Notes under the pieces: generated by a model
Database searches by the model: none
What the model was told of the DNA's origin: nothing
The model's input: only the letters and a program-made list of their open reading frames with translations
Part shown: piece after piece, positions 1 through 7,319 of the stretch
Layout: every line of letters starts with the position of its first letter
How positions within the stretch are numbered: the first letter of the stretch is position 1
Program-made: the position numbers and the translations under genes
Source: an uncultured Bacilli bacterium
GTDB taxonomy: Bacteria > Bacillota_I > Bacilli_A > RF39 > UBA660
DNA: 46,373 nt
Direction: 5' to 3'
Assembly: GCA_947629235.1 (NCBI GenBank)
Contig: CANRCX010000001.1
Span: 1-46,373, forward strand

Positions 1-30
1 TGTCACTATCAAGGGAAAATTTCCTAACTA
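1..30 (+). repeat. Left terminal inverted repeat of the IS
   Basis: Begins TGTCACTATCAAGGGAAAAT. It pairs with the right repeat at 1378-1407 with mismatches only at positions 4, 6 and 14. The window begins exactly at its first base. Confidence 0.8.
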
Positions 31-1323
31 AGAAATAATTTTCTTTTTAGAATTATGTTTTTCAATATATTTTTGATATGAAGCAGCTTTAAAAGGATGT
101 GATGCAGGTGGTCTGTAAACATTCTTTTCTTTATTTATTTTTTTAGAAGTATGTTGCTCTATAATCAATTTAACAGCATTATAAAACTTATCTTGATAGA
201 GAATATAAAATTTATGATCAAAAGATTCTATAAAAATAACTTTAGTTTTAGGAACTAAATTAATGCGTTGATGATATAATTCAGGATAATAAAGAAAACC
301 TTTATGCTTTATAGTAGAACCATTATTAACAGTTTTAGTAGTAAAGATAGATAAATACAGGTTAATTAAATCGATAGATGGTGACTCTTCCATAAAAGAT
401 TTGTTATAATTAATAGGAAGAGCAAATTGTTTGTTGTATACTGGTAGGTATTCTTTCACAAACTGATTTGCTTTTTCAATTGTATTAATGTCATTAAACC
501 TTAATTCAGCAACTAATCTACTTTGAAAAGTACCAAATAGCCTTTCAATTTTGCCTTTTGCTTGAGCAACAGAAGTTGTTATTATCTCAATTCCTAATTT
601 ATCACAAGCAGCTTCAAACTGAGTAAAAGTGTCTTTTTCAATATTAACCATTTTCTTTGAATAATATTCAAAAATAGTTCTTCTATCAGAATAAAAGGTC
701 ATTGGTATTCCATAATTGGTAAGAATTTGATAAGTCATTTCATAATAACCTTTTATAGTTTCTCCAGTATCAAAATATGCCCCTAAAACATTACCAGTTG
801 CATCATCAATAGCCGCATGGAGATATGTTTTAAAATTTCCAAACCAAAGATGAACAGAAGCATCAATTTGAACTAATTCACCAAAATATTTTTTCCTTTC
901 TCTGGAAGGATGAAGATTTTGTTTTTTACTTTTTTTGTTCTTTTTAGGAGATTTGATATTACCTTCAGATAATATATTATATAAAGTTCCATATGGTATA
1001 TTTATGTTTTCAATATCCCTTAATTTCTCTCTAAAATGAGTAAAATTAAAATCATAATATTTTTCCTTGTAAAGATTAACAATTTTTTCTCTAAAGGATG
1101 AATCTAATTTATTGACAGGAATATTATATTTAGATTTATGAATAAAACCAAATTTACCTTGAGTCTTATAAATATTAATTAATTGATTAATTCTTCTTTC
1201 AGAACAGCCAATAATTATAGATGCTTTCTTTTTGTCAATTTTACCATTAATTGTTTTAATAATAGTTTTATATTTTAACTTTTCTCTATAATTCATCTCA
1301 GATATACTAATTTTTTCTTGCAT
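28..1323 (-). CDS. IS transposase (DDE, ISNCY/IS1202-like)
   Basis: This 431-residue protein catalyses transposition of the surrounding element. Residues 10-60 form a helix-turn-helix segment (KASIIIGCSERRINQL). Residues 148-265 carry the integrase-type catalytic core, with D154 in VQIDASVHLW, D213 in YSDRRTIF and E260 in GKIERLFGTF, a plausible DDE triad. The C-terminal part from about 330 is basic and rich in beta-type residues, as is usual for these transposases. The start is supported by AGGTGA 7 nt upstream on the minus strand. The gene ends only 27 bp inside the left terminal repeat. There are no internal stops or frameshifts, so the element may still be active. Confidence 0.88.
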   Translation of the reverse strand: MQEKISISEMNYREKLKYKTIIKTINGKIDKKKASIIIGCSERRINQLINIYKTQGKFGFIHKSKYNIPVNKLDSSFREKIVNLYKEKYYDFNFTHFREKLRDIENINIPYGTLYNILSEGNIKSPKKNKKSKKQNLHPSRERKKYFGELVQIDASVHLWFGNFKTYLHAAIDDATGNVLGAYFDTGETIKGYYEMTYQILTNYGIPMTFYSDRRTIFEYYSKKMVNIEKDTFTQFEAACDKLGIEIITTSVAQAKGKIERLFGTFQSRLVAELRFNDINTIEKANQFVKEYLPVYNKQFALPINYNKSFMEESPSIDLINLYLSIFTTKTVNNGSTIKHKGFLYYPELYHQRINLVPKTKVIFIESFDHKFYILYQDKFYNAVKLIIEQHTSKKINKEKNVYRPPASHPFKAASYQKYIEKHNSKKKIIS

Positions 1324-1358
1324 AAATAATCACCTAATTATTTATGATACATTATTTG

Positions 1359-1407
1359 GGAAATTTTCGCTTGATAATAGTTAGGAAATTTTCGCTTGAT
1401 AATCACA
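1359..1407 (+). repeat. Right IS end: terminal repeat plus subterminal direct repeat
   Basis: The 20-bp motif GGAAATTTTCGCTTGATAAT occurs twice in direct orientation, at 1359-1378 and 1384-1403, exactly 25 bp apart. The outer copy is part of the terminal inverted repeat (1378-1407). The inner copy has no clear counterpart at the left end, so the ends are asymmetric. Two copies one repeat apart look like tandem transposase binding sites. Confidence 0.8.
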
Positions 1408-1424
1408 TCATTTGTCATAATTTC

Positions 1425-1453
1425 TTGTTAAAAATCATATGTAGTGATATAAT
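1425..1453 (+). promoter_or_regulatory. cdsA sigma-A promoter
   Basis: TTGTTA (1425-1430), a 17-bp spacer, and TATAAT (1448-1453) preceded by TGA, giving an extended -10. It lies just outside the IS right end at 1407, so the cdsA-rseP operon keeps its own promoter. Confidence 0.65.
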
Positions 1454-1469
1454 TAATAAAGGTGATGAA

Positions 1470-2264
1470 ATGAAAAAAAGAGTTATAAGTGCAATTATTG
1501 CTTTAATAATAATTATTCCATTAATTATATTAGGTGGTTATGCATATTATTTTGGTGTAGGGGTTTTAAGTATACTTGGATTTTATGAAATAGTAAGTGT
1601 ATATGAAAAAGAAAGTAAGATACATCCATTTATTAAAATACTTATATTTATATCATATCTTTGTATAGTTTTATCATCTTGTAATAGAAATCTTGACTTC
1701 AATATTGATTATAGATTATATATACTTAACTTATTTGTATGTTTATTACCATTATTGGTTATGAAAAAAAGAGATTATAGTGTTAATGATGCAGTATTCT
1801 TTATAGCAATTACTATGTTACTAGCAACATCATTTAATTTCTTAATAATAATTAGAAATATGAATGTATTGTATTTAGTTTATGTTGTTCTAATAACAAT
1901 AATGTCTGATACATTTGCACATTTCTTTGGAACTAAAATAGGAAAAATTAAATTATGTCCAGAAGTATCTCCAAACAAAACAGTTGAAGGATTAATTGGT
2001 GGATTATTCTTTGGAACATTCTTTGGAACAGTATTCTTTAAAACATTTATTAATACTTATGCAAATTTATTTTTAATAATTGTAATTTCTCTTGCTTTAT
2101 CATTAATTTCTGCATTTGGTGATTTAGTATTTTCAGCAATTAAAAGAAATTTTGGTGTTAAAGATTATGGAAAAATTATGCCAGGACATGGTGGAGTATT
2201 AGATAGACTAGATAGTATATTATTTGCAATACTAGCATTTTCTTATTTAGTATCATTTTTCTAG
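1470..2264 (+). CDS. cdsA: Phosphatidate cytidylyltransferase (CDP-diglyceride synthase)
   Basis: Makes CDP-diacylglycerol from CTP and phosphatidic acid at the cytoplasmic membrane, the precursor of anionic phospholipids. The 264-residue protein is almost entirely hydrophobic helices. Near residues 220-250 it carries the CdsA signature: SAIKRNFGVKDYGKIMPGHG followed at once by GVLDRLDS. The ATG at 1470 is chosen because AAAGGTGATG lies just upstream; a longer in-frame extension back to 1344 would begin inside the IS and is rejected. rseP follows after 14 nt with a strong Shine-Dalgarno, so the two form an operon. The usual Firmicutes order has uppS before cdsA and dxr after it; both are absent here, and the IS lies where uppS would be. 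Confidence 0.93.
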   Translation: MKKRVISAIIALIIIIPLIILGGYAYYFGVGVLSILGFYEIVSVYEKESKIHPFIKILIFISYLCIVLSSCNRNLDFNIDYRLYILNLFVCLLPLLVMKKRDYSVNDAVFFIAITMLLATSFNFLIIIRNMNVLYLVYVVLITIMSDTFAHFFGTKIGKIKLCPEVSPNKTVEGLIGGLFFGTFFGTVFFKTFINTYANLFLIIVISLALSLISAFGDLVFSAIKRNFGVKDYGKIMPGHGGVLDRLDSILFAILAFSYLVSFF

Positions 2265-2278
2265 GAGGAAATAAATAA

Positions 2279-3331
2279 ATGAACTTTATAATTACATTAC
2301 TTATATTATTTATAATTTTAGGATTAATTATATCTATACATGAATTTGGACATTTTATAGCTGCTAAGAAAAGTGGAGTATATGTAGAAGAATTCTCTTT
2401 AGGTATGGGTCCATTAATCTATAAACATAAACCTAAAAAAAGTGAAACAACTTATTCACTTAGATTATTACCAATAGGTGGTTATGTTTCAATGGCAGAA
2501 AAAGCTATGCCAGATAAAAAGATTAAGAAAGATAGAATATTAGAAAATAAAGGATTTTTTAAAACATTTTGGGTTTTAATAAATGGAATTGCATTTAACT
2601 TTATTTTAGCTATTGTATTATTCTTTATTAGTGGACTTTTATATGGGAAGCCAGTAGAAGAACCAATTATTAGATCAGTAGTTGAAAATGGTCCTGCTTA
2701 TAAAGCTGGACTTGAAAGTGGAGATAAAATACTTGAAATAAATGGTACAAAGATTTCTACATCAGATGATTTTGTATTAGAAGTATTAGCTAAGAAATTA
2801 AAAGATAATTATGAATTTACAGTTGAAAAACCAAATAAACAAGTAAAAAAATATAATGTAGTACCAGATGTAAGTGAAAAAGATGGAGAAGAAGTAAGAA
2901 GTTTTGGTATTGAATATGGTAGAACTACATATAAAAAAGGATTTTTAAATGCACTTAGTTATGCTTTTACAGGGACTTGGGATAATACAGTTACAATATT
3001 TAAAATACTAGGATCATTATTTACAGGACAAGTATCAGCTGATAACTTAAGTGGTCCAGTTGGTATTTATTCATTAATAGATACAGTTAAATATCAAGGA
3101 TTAGAAGTATTACTATATTTAACAGCATACTTAAGTATTAATGTAGGAATAGTTAATTTAGTACCAATACCTGTATTTGATGGTGGTAGAATATTTATAT
3201 TAATTATAGAAAAAATTATAGGAAGAAAAACTAATGAAAAATTAGAAGCAATATTAAATTTAGTTGGTTTTGGACTTATGATTATATTAATGATATATGT
3301 AACATTTAATGACATTTTAAGGCTTTGGTGA
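2279..3331 (+). CDS. rseP: RIP zinc metalloprotease (RseP/RasP, site-2 protease)
   Basis: An intramembrane zinc protease that cleaves membrane-embedded substrates such as anti-sigma factors and signal-peptide remnants. In 350 residues it has the active site HEFGH (H21, E22, H25) in the first membrane segment and a PDZ domain around residues 115-190 (VENGPAYKAGLESGDKILEI). The second conserved membrane motif is NLVPIPVFDGG near residue 293, whose aspartate is the third zinc ligand. AGGAGG lies 9 nt before the ATG. It follows cdsA directly, with no dxr gene between them. The stop is TGA, and the next gene starts 5 nt on, using the end of rseP as its ribosome binding region. Confidence 0.95.
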   Translation: MNFIITLLILFIILGLIISIHEFGHFIAAKKSGVYVEEFSLGMGPLIYKHKPKKSETTYSLRLLPIGGYVSMAEKAMPDKKIKKDRILENKGFFKTFWVLINGIAFNFILAIVLFFISGLLYGKPVEEPIIRSVVENGPAYKAGLESGDKILEINGTKISTSDDFVLEVLAKKLKDNYEFTVEKPNKQVKKYNVVPDVSEKDGEEVRSFGIEYGRTTYKKGFLNALSYAFTGTWDNTVTIFKILGSLFTGQVSADNLSGPVGIYSLIDTVKYQGLEVLLYLTAYLSINVGIVNLVPIPVFDGGRIFILIIEKIIGRKTNEKLEAILNLVGFGLMIILMIYVTFNDILRLW

Positions 3332-3335
3332 TATA

Positions 3336-3707
3336 ATGGAGAATAGATATCTTGAAAATAAAATAATTGTTAAGTATTGTAAAGATTATTATAGAATAAT
3401 AAATGAAGAATTTAGTGAATTAGATTTTATGAGTGGTAAATTAATTCAAATATATCAAACATATATATTTAGTATTAATGCAAGAATTAAACAACAATTA
3501 AAAAGTGCTGTTGATTTAAATACTGCAGTAGCTAGATATTTTGATGATAGAGATTTTAAAACAATACTTACAAATATGTTAAAAACATTAAAAGTATCTA
3601 AAAGTGAAACTAATGTTATAGGATATATAGTAAATGCTATAATAAATGAGTACAATAAATATATGGAGGGATATACAAGAAATTTATATATTTCTAGATG
3701 GATATAA
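3336..3707 (+). CDS. Hypothetical protein, 123 aa
   Basis: Not recognised. The product is a small, soluble, mostly helical protein without membrane segments or cysteine-rich motifs, rich in Tyr, Asn, Ile and Lys. The ATG is preceded by GGTGAT, which overlaps the rseP stop, so it is translationally linked to the cdsA-rseP operon. The next gene follows after 15 nt. Its real status is supported by the operon spacing, codon use like its neighbours and an absence of long competing frames. No function can be assigned. Confidence 0.7.
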   Translation: MENRYLENKIIVKYCKDYYRIINEEFSELDFMSGKLIQIYQTYIFSINARIKQQLKSAVDLNTAVARYFDDRDFKTILTNMLKTLKVSKSETNVIGYIVNAIINEYNKYMEGYTRNLYISRWI

Positions 3708-3722
3708 GAGGTTGTGAATAAA

Positions 3723-4208
3723 ATGAAAAAGAATAAAGAAGTTTATTATGATATATATAGTGAATTTTATAATGTAAATAAATATAGAGAATTAAAATCA
3801 ATTTTACATCATGGTAATAATAGATTAGATCATATAAATAGAGTAGCTAAGTTAAGCTTTTTTATGTCTAAAAGTTTAGGACTTGATTATGTATCTTGTA
3901 CTAGAGGTGCTATGATGCATGATTTCTTTACATTAGATGATTTAAGTAAAAATAATATAAGTTATCATAGTTTTTTAAAGCAACATCCAAGAATAGCACT
4001 AGAAAATTCAGAAGAATGTTTTAAAGTAAATGATATAGAAAAAGATATTATACTTACACATATGTATCCAGTAGTAAAAGGAAAACCACATTATAAAGAA
4101 TCAAAAGTAGTATGTATAAGTGATAAATTAATAAGTGTATATGAATTTTTAAGATATGAATTAAAATTAGAAGTAAATGTATTATTAATGTTTTTAATGT
4201 TAAAATAA
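3723..4208 (+). CDS. HD-domain phosphohydrolase
   Basis: The 161-residue protein has the ordered metal-binding residues of the HD superfamily: a histidine in LDHINRVAKLS (about residue 37), the HD pair in GAMMHDFF (about 66-67), a histidine in IILTHMYPV, and an aspartate in ISDKLIS. That points to a metal-dependent phosphohydrolase, probably acting on a nucleotide or nucleic acid end; the substrate is unknown. The ATG at 3723 lies 10 nt after AAGAGGT; a GTG at 3714 in the same frame is too close to that site. It is the last gene of the cdsA operon and is followed 15 nt later by a tRNA gene. The C-terminus is a short hydrophobic tail. Confidence 0.78.
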   Translation: MKKNKEVYYDIYSEFYNVNKYRELKSILHHGNNRLDHINRVAKLSFFMSKSLGLDYVSCTRGAMMHDFFTLDDLSKNNISYHSFLKQHPRIALENSEECFKVNDIEKDIILTHMYPVVKGKPHYKESKVVCISDKLISVYEFLRYELKLEVNVLLMFLMLK

Positions 4209-4223
4209 ATACATTTATTATAC

Positions 4224-4300
4224 GTCCTAGTAACTCAGTTGGATAGAGTAACGACCTCCTAAGTCGTAAGTCGGCAGTTCGACTCTGCCCTAGGACGCCA
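4224..4300 (+). tRNA. tRNA-Arg (anticodon CCU)
   Basis: A complete cloverleaf of 77 nt with encoded CCA. The acceptor stem GTCCTAG pairs with CTAGGAC, with G as discriminator. The D arm is ACTC/GAGT. The anticodon stem ACGAC/GTCGT closes the loop CTCCTAA, giving anticodon CCU (reads AGG). The T arm is GGCAG-TTCGACT-CTGCC. It lies 15 nt after the HD gene and is probably co-transcribed with that operon. Confidence 0.96.
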
Positions 4301-4413
4301 GTAGAAAATATAGTATTTTTAATATAAATTTTTTATGAATAATATAGTATGTATTGAATTTTTATTAAAAAAAAGAAAAGTTTAATACATTTATTATAAT
4401 AAATGCATATAAC

Positions 4414-4442
4414 GAAAAAAAGAGCTTTAAGCTCTTTTTTTC
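4414..4442 (+). terminator. Intrinsic terminator (bidirectional)
   Basis: A near-perfect 29-base palindrome: GAAAAAAAGAGCTT and its complement around a central T, with T and A runs on both sides. It ends the cdsA-tRNA transcript on the plus strand and may also stop the abi transcript arriving from the minus strand. The remaining bases of the 4301-4553 gap hold only AT-rich sequence. Confidence 0.8.
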
Positions 4443-4553
4443 CTCCAATACACTAAATATATTGGAATCACATTACATATAGATTATAGCAAAAAAAATT
4501 ACCTTTGTCTATATATAACTCATTTTTATTATATGTTTTTTAATTAATTTTAT

Positions 4554-6065
4554 TCATTTAATATTTTCAAAATATTTTTTATCTATTCCAGTATAATTAG
4601 AATATTGTATTACTGCAGAAAACGGATTATATTTTGATTTTATTTCTTCTAATTTTATTTTGTTGGATAAAGTATTAATCTTCTTTTTTATAGTTTTAAA
4701 ACTACTTATAAAAGTTTTTAATTCTTTTTTATATGATATATTATTATCAATATTATATATCATTTTCTTATAATTCAATTCAAGAGTATTTAAGTTTTCT
4801 ATTTCATTTAGCAAATTTTCTACACTTGTGGTATCAAGTATTTGTTTTTCATTTAAATCTAAAATTATATTATACTTTTTATATAAACCAGTAAGTTCTT
4901 CATAAAATTTGGTATTCTTATCAATGTAAGAAATCATTTTGTATATTATATAAATCATAAATGATAAATTTATATCTTGGCAAGAATTATTAGCATTATA
5001 TTTATCTTGACCAAAAAATGTTTCTAAATCATGCATTGTTACTGAATTAATTTTATGTTGTTGTATTATTTCAGGTAGTGTAGGATTCTTTTTCATATTT
5101 ACCCATGGTATATCATAACTCATTGTAGGATAATTTATTAAACAATAATCCTTGTGATTATAACAATATATAGGTTGATTATGTGCTAACATATTTCTAA
5201 ACATTCCTATATATTTAATTAGGGTTCTAAAAGAAATAATAAATCCTTTTTCATTTTGAATTTGTTTCTTTGTTTTTGTTTTATCTTTTATGTTTACTTT
5301 TTTATAAGTAAAGTGGTTTAAGCAATCTTGAAAAATCAAGTTACTTATTTCAGGTTTTAAATTTTTAATTACATTATATGTTTCATTCATAGTTAATTCG
5401 TTTATTAAAATCCAGTATGGTACTGTAATATCCTGTTTTCTTTTTCTCTGAATAGGTTTTGAATAAGTTCTTTTTTGTTTTTCAAATATTAACTTTAGAG
5501 TATCTAAAGAATCATTATTTCCATTAGAAGTATCATAATTATTAATATCAGATAAAAAATTAGCTTTTACATCAGGGTTGTTATTTAAATGTTTTATAAA
5601 TATATTTTTTATACTTTCTTCTATTATTAATGTGTATTTTAATAACATATTTCTTAATTCATGTTCAAATTTATACATTCTAAGAAAGTCACCATATTGT
5701 GTATTTGATGGATAAATATGGTGAACATAATTTATTTTAGAAATATTTTGTTTAAGTAATGTATCCTTCATTAACGAAGTATATTTTATACCATATTTTT
5801 TGCATATTTTTTTACATATTTCGTGAAAAATATCTGTATTTGTTTTTATTCCAAATGAAGACTTATATTCATTAATTTTAATCCCATTATTAATATTATT
5901 ATAAATATCATCAATAGTTTCCACATCTGAAACAAACAAAGATTTATATGCATTTATAACTTGATAATAGCTATAACTATTAAATTTAGTTTTTTCACCA
6001 TTCTTAAATTTTATATTTTTTGTTTCTAGTATTTTTATTAATAAATTATTTGAATGTTTTTCCAT
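4554..6065 (-). CDS. Abi-family (AbiD/AbiF-like) single-HEPN protein
   Basis: Similar to the Abi_2 / AbiD-AbiF family of phage abortive-infection proteins, which are HEPN-fold ribonucleases. Family-like segments are the helical RMYKFEHELRNMLLKYTLII (129-148), PYWILINELTMNETYNVIKN (216-235), and the HEPN active-site motif R-x4-H in FRNMLAHNQPIY (R290, H295). At 503 residues it is longer than the roughly 300-residue members. The extra C-terminal 200 residues contain a Lys/Asn-rich, probably coiled-coil stretch around 410-480. GAGGAG lies upstream of the ATG, and an extended -10 promoter is at 6099-6104. It sits alone beside a tRNA gene, a typical place for acquired defence genes. Defence function is inferred from the family and not shown here. 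Confidence 0.75.
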   Translation of the reverse strand: MEKHSNNLLIKILETKNIKFKNGEKTKFNSYSYYQVINAYKSLFVSDVETIDDIYNNINNGIKINEYKSSFGIKTNTDIFHEICKKICKKYGIKYTSLMKDTLLKQNISKINYVHHIYPSNTQYGDFLRMYKFEHELRNMLLKYTLIIEESIKNIFIKHLNNNPDVKANFLSDINNYDTSNGNNDSLDTLKLIFEKQKRTYSKPIQRKRKQDITVPYWILINELTMNETYNVIKNLKPEISNLIFQDCLNHFTYKKVNIKDKTKTKKQIQNEKGFIISFRTLIKYIGMFRNMLAHNQPIYCYNHKDYCLINYPTMSYDIPWVNMKKNPTLPEIIQQHKINSVTMHDLETFFGQDKYNANNSCQDINLSFMIYIIYKMISYIDKNTKFYEELTGLYKKYNIILDLNEKQILDTTSVENLLNEIENLNTLELNYKKMIYNIDNNISYKKELKTFISSFKTIKKKINTLSNKIKLEEIKSKYNPFSAVIQYSNYTGIDKKYFENIK

Positions 6066-6098
6066 GAACTATATCTCCTCTATAAAAAAATTACTTTT

Positions 6099-6127
6099 AT
6101 TATATCATTTTTATTTAACAATGAATA
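6099..6127 (-). promoter_or_regulatory. Promoter of the abi gene
   Basis: On the minus strand TATAAT (6099-6104) is preceded by TGA (extended -10). A weak -35, TATTCA (6122-6127), stands at 17 bp. The transcript would start about 25-30 nt upstream of the abi ATG. Confidence 0.5.
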
Positions 6128-6146
6128 TTACTTTTATTAAATATTT

Positions 6147-6173
6147 AATTGATTTTATATTATAAAATCAATT
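6147..6173. repeat. Perfect 12-bp-arm palindrome between divergent promoters
   Basis: AATTGATTTTAT, a 3-base centre ATT, and the exact complement. It lies between the leftward abi promoter (6099-6127) and a rightward extended -10 box TGATATAAT (6178-6186). No T run follows on either strand, so it reads better as an operator than as a terminator. Confidence 0.55.
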
Positions 6174-6177
6174 CCTA

Positions 6178-6186
6178 TGATATAAT
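6178..6186 (+). promoter_or_regulatory. Rightward extended -10 box (possible small transcript)
   Basis: TGATATAAT on the plus strand, with only a poor -35 (TATTAT). A transcript from about 6193 would run about 100 nt to the hairpin at 6250-6298. The stretch has an AGGAG at 6245-6249 but no ATG-started frame, so a product, if any, would be an RNA. Speculative. Confidence 0.25.
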
Positions 6187-6249
6187 ATCTTTATATAAAT
6201 TATTAGGCCATATTTTATAATATTATTTTAAATATTAATATAATAGGAG

Positions 6250-6298
6250 AAAAATAAAAATATATAAACATTTTTTGATTTATATATTTTTTATTTTT
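6250..6298 (-). terminator. AT-only terminator hairpin after the HAD gene
   Basis: A stem of about 19 bp made only of A and T (5' arm 6250-6268, 3' arm 6279-6298, one bulge) around a 10-base loop. It overlaps the stop codon of the minus-strand HAD gene, with a T-rich tail on that strand. It would also work in the plus direction. Confidence 0.5.
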
Positions 6299-7121
6299 AA
6301 AAAAGTTTGTTTAGAATAGAAACATCATCAATTATATATTTTGGTTTAAATTTTGTTTCTTTGATATCATCTATTGTTGATTCTCCAGATAATACACAAA
6401 TTGTATCTATATTTGCATTTAATCCAGAAGCAATATCTGTATAAAGTCTATCTCCAATAATAACTGCTTTATCTTTAGTACAATTATATTTTTCCAAAAT
6501 AGCATAAATCATATCTGGTTGTGGTTTTCCAATAAATATTGGTTCTTTTTTACTTGCATTATATAACATATTACACATAGATCCACAATCTGGAACGAAT
6601 CCAAAATTAACAGGGCAAACCAAATCAGGATTTGTGGCAATATAAGCAATATCTTTAGTTAATAAAAAAGAAGCATCAATTAATTTTTGATAATTTAATT
6701 CTGTATCATAACCAATTAAAAGAATAGATATATTATCTACAATTTTATCTGTAATATTTAAACCATTTTTTTGTAATTCATTTTTAAAACTACGTGTCCC
6801 AACTACATATATAAGAGTATTTTTATAATCAAAGTTCTTTTTAATATGTGATATAGTAGCTTGAGTAGAAGTAAAAAAGTCATCTTTTTTGGATACTATT
6901 CCCATATCTTTTAATTTTTTAATATATTTACTAACTGATTTAGAAGAATTATTAGTTAAAAAAATATATTTTTTATTTGAATCTTTAATATTTTTTAATA
7001 ATTCTAGAACACCATCAAATAATTTATTTTCATTATACAAAGTTCCATCTAAATCAAATAAAAATAATTCTTTATTTTTTAAAATATTAATATCATTATC
7101 TGTTAAATCATATTTTTTCAT
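6297..7121 (-). CDS. NagD-like HAD-IIA sugar/nucleotide phosphatase
   Basis: A cytoplasmic Mg-dependent phosphatase of the HAD IIA subgroup (NagD, PNPase, phosphoglycolate phosphatase relatives). Motif I is LFLFDLDGTLYN (nucleophile D at about residue 23), motif II is IFLTNNSS near residue 55, and motif IV is the GDRLYTDI segment near 223-230. The cap lies between the second and third motifs, as in this subgroup. Length 274 residues is typical. The start follows AAAGAAAGG, and a good promoter lies at 7145-7173. Typical substrates are small phosphorylated sugars or nucleotides; the true substrate cannot be told from sequence. It is a single-gene unit ending at the hairpin 6250-6298. Confidence 0.88.
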   Translation of the reverse strand: MKKYDLTDNDINILKNKELFLFDLDGTLYNENKLFDGVLELLKNIKDSNKKYIFLTNNSSKSVSKYIKKLKDMGIVSKKDDFFTSTQATISHIKKNFDYKNTLIYVVGTRSFKNELQKNGLNITDKIVDNISILLIGYDTELNYQKLIDASFLLTKDIAYIATNPDLVCPVNFGFVPDCGSMCNMLYNASKKEPIFIGKPQPDMIYAILEKYNCTKDKAVIIGDRLYTDIASGLNANIDTICVLSGESTIDDIKETKFKPKYIIDDVSILNKLF

Positions 7122-7144
7122 TTTTTATTTTTCCTTTCTTTATT

Positions 7145-7173
7145 ATTTTATCATAGGCATACTCATATTTCAA
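7145..7173 (-). promoter_or_regulatory. Promoter of the NagD-like gene
   Basis: On the minus strand TTGAAA (7168-7173), a 17-bp spacer, and TAAAAT (7145-7150) with an extended TGA. It starts 24 bp before the ATG. Confidence 0.6.
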
Positions 7174-7225
7174 ATTTGTTAATATTATAAAATAATATAT
7201 TAAAAAATAGGAAAACATATTAACC

Positions 7226-7254
7226 TTGCACAAAACATATAAATAATTTATAAT
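7226..7254 (+). promoter_or_regulatory. Promoter of the polysaccharide locus (glf)
   Basis: TTGCAC (7226-7231), a 17-bp spacer, and TATAAT (7249-7254). The leader before the glf ATG is about 60 nt. This promoter faces away from the NagD-like gene promoter at 7145-7173. Confidence 0.65.
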
Positions 7255-7319
7255 ATTTTATATAAGTCTGTATTACTTATTTTAATTAAATACAAATGTG
7301 ATGATTTTATGGAGGATTA

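Larger units (their letters stand above)
1..1407 (-). mobile_element. Insertion sequence, ISNCY/IS1202-like, apparently complete
   Basis: A single DDE transposase gene fills the element. The outer 30 bp at 1-30 and the reverse complement of 1378-1407 match at 27 of 30 positions, giving 5'-TGT...ACA-3' ends. Position 1 of the window coincides with the outer end of the left repeat, so the left flank and any target duplication cannot be seen. The right end lies 17 bp before the -35 box of cdsA, so the element sits upstream of that gene without breaking its promoter. The family name rests on the protein style (N-terminal HTH, long DDE domain with a conserved VQIDASxHxWF region) and is moderately sure. 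The boundaries are more secure than the family. Confidence 0.82.

Noticed and set aside
1344-1469. N-terminal extension of CdsA
   Set aside because: The added residues begin inside the IS end and the strong ribosome site fits the ATG at 1470.
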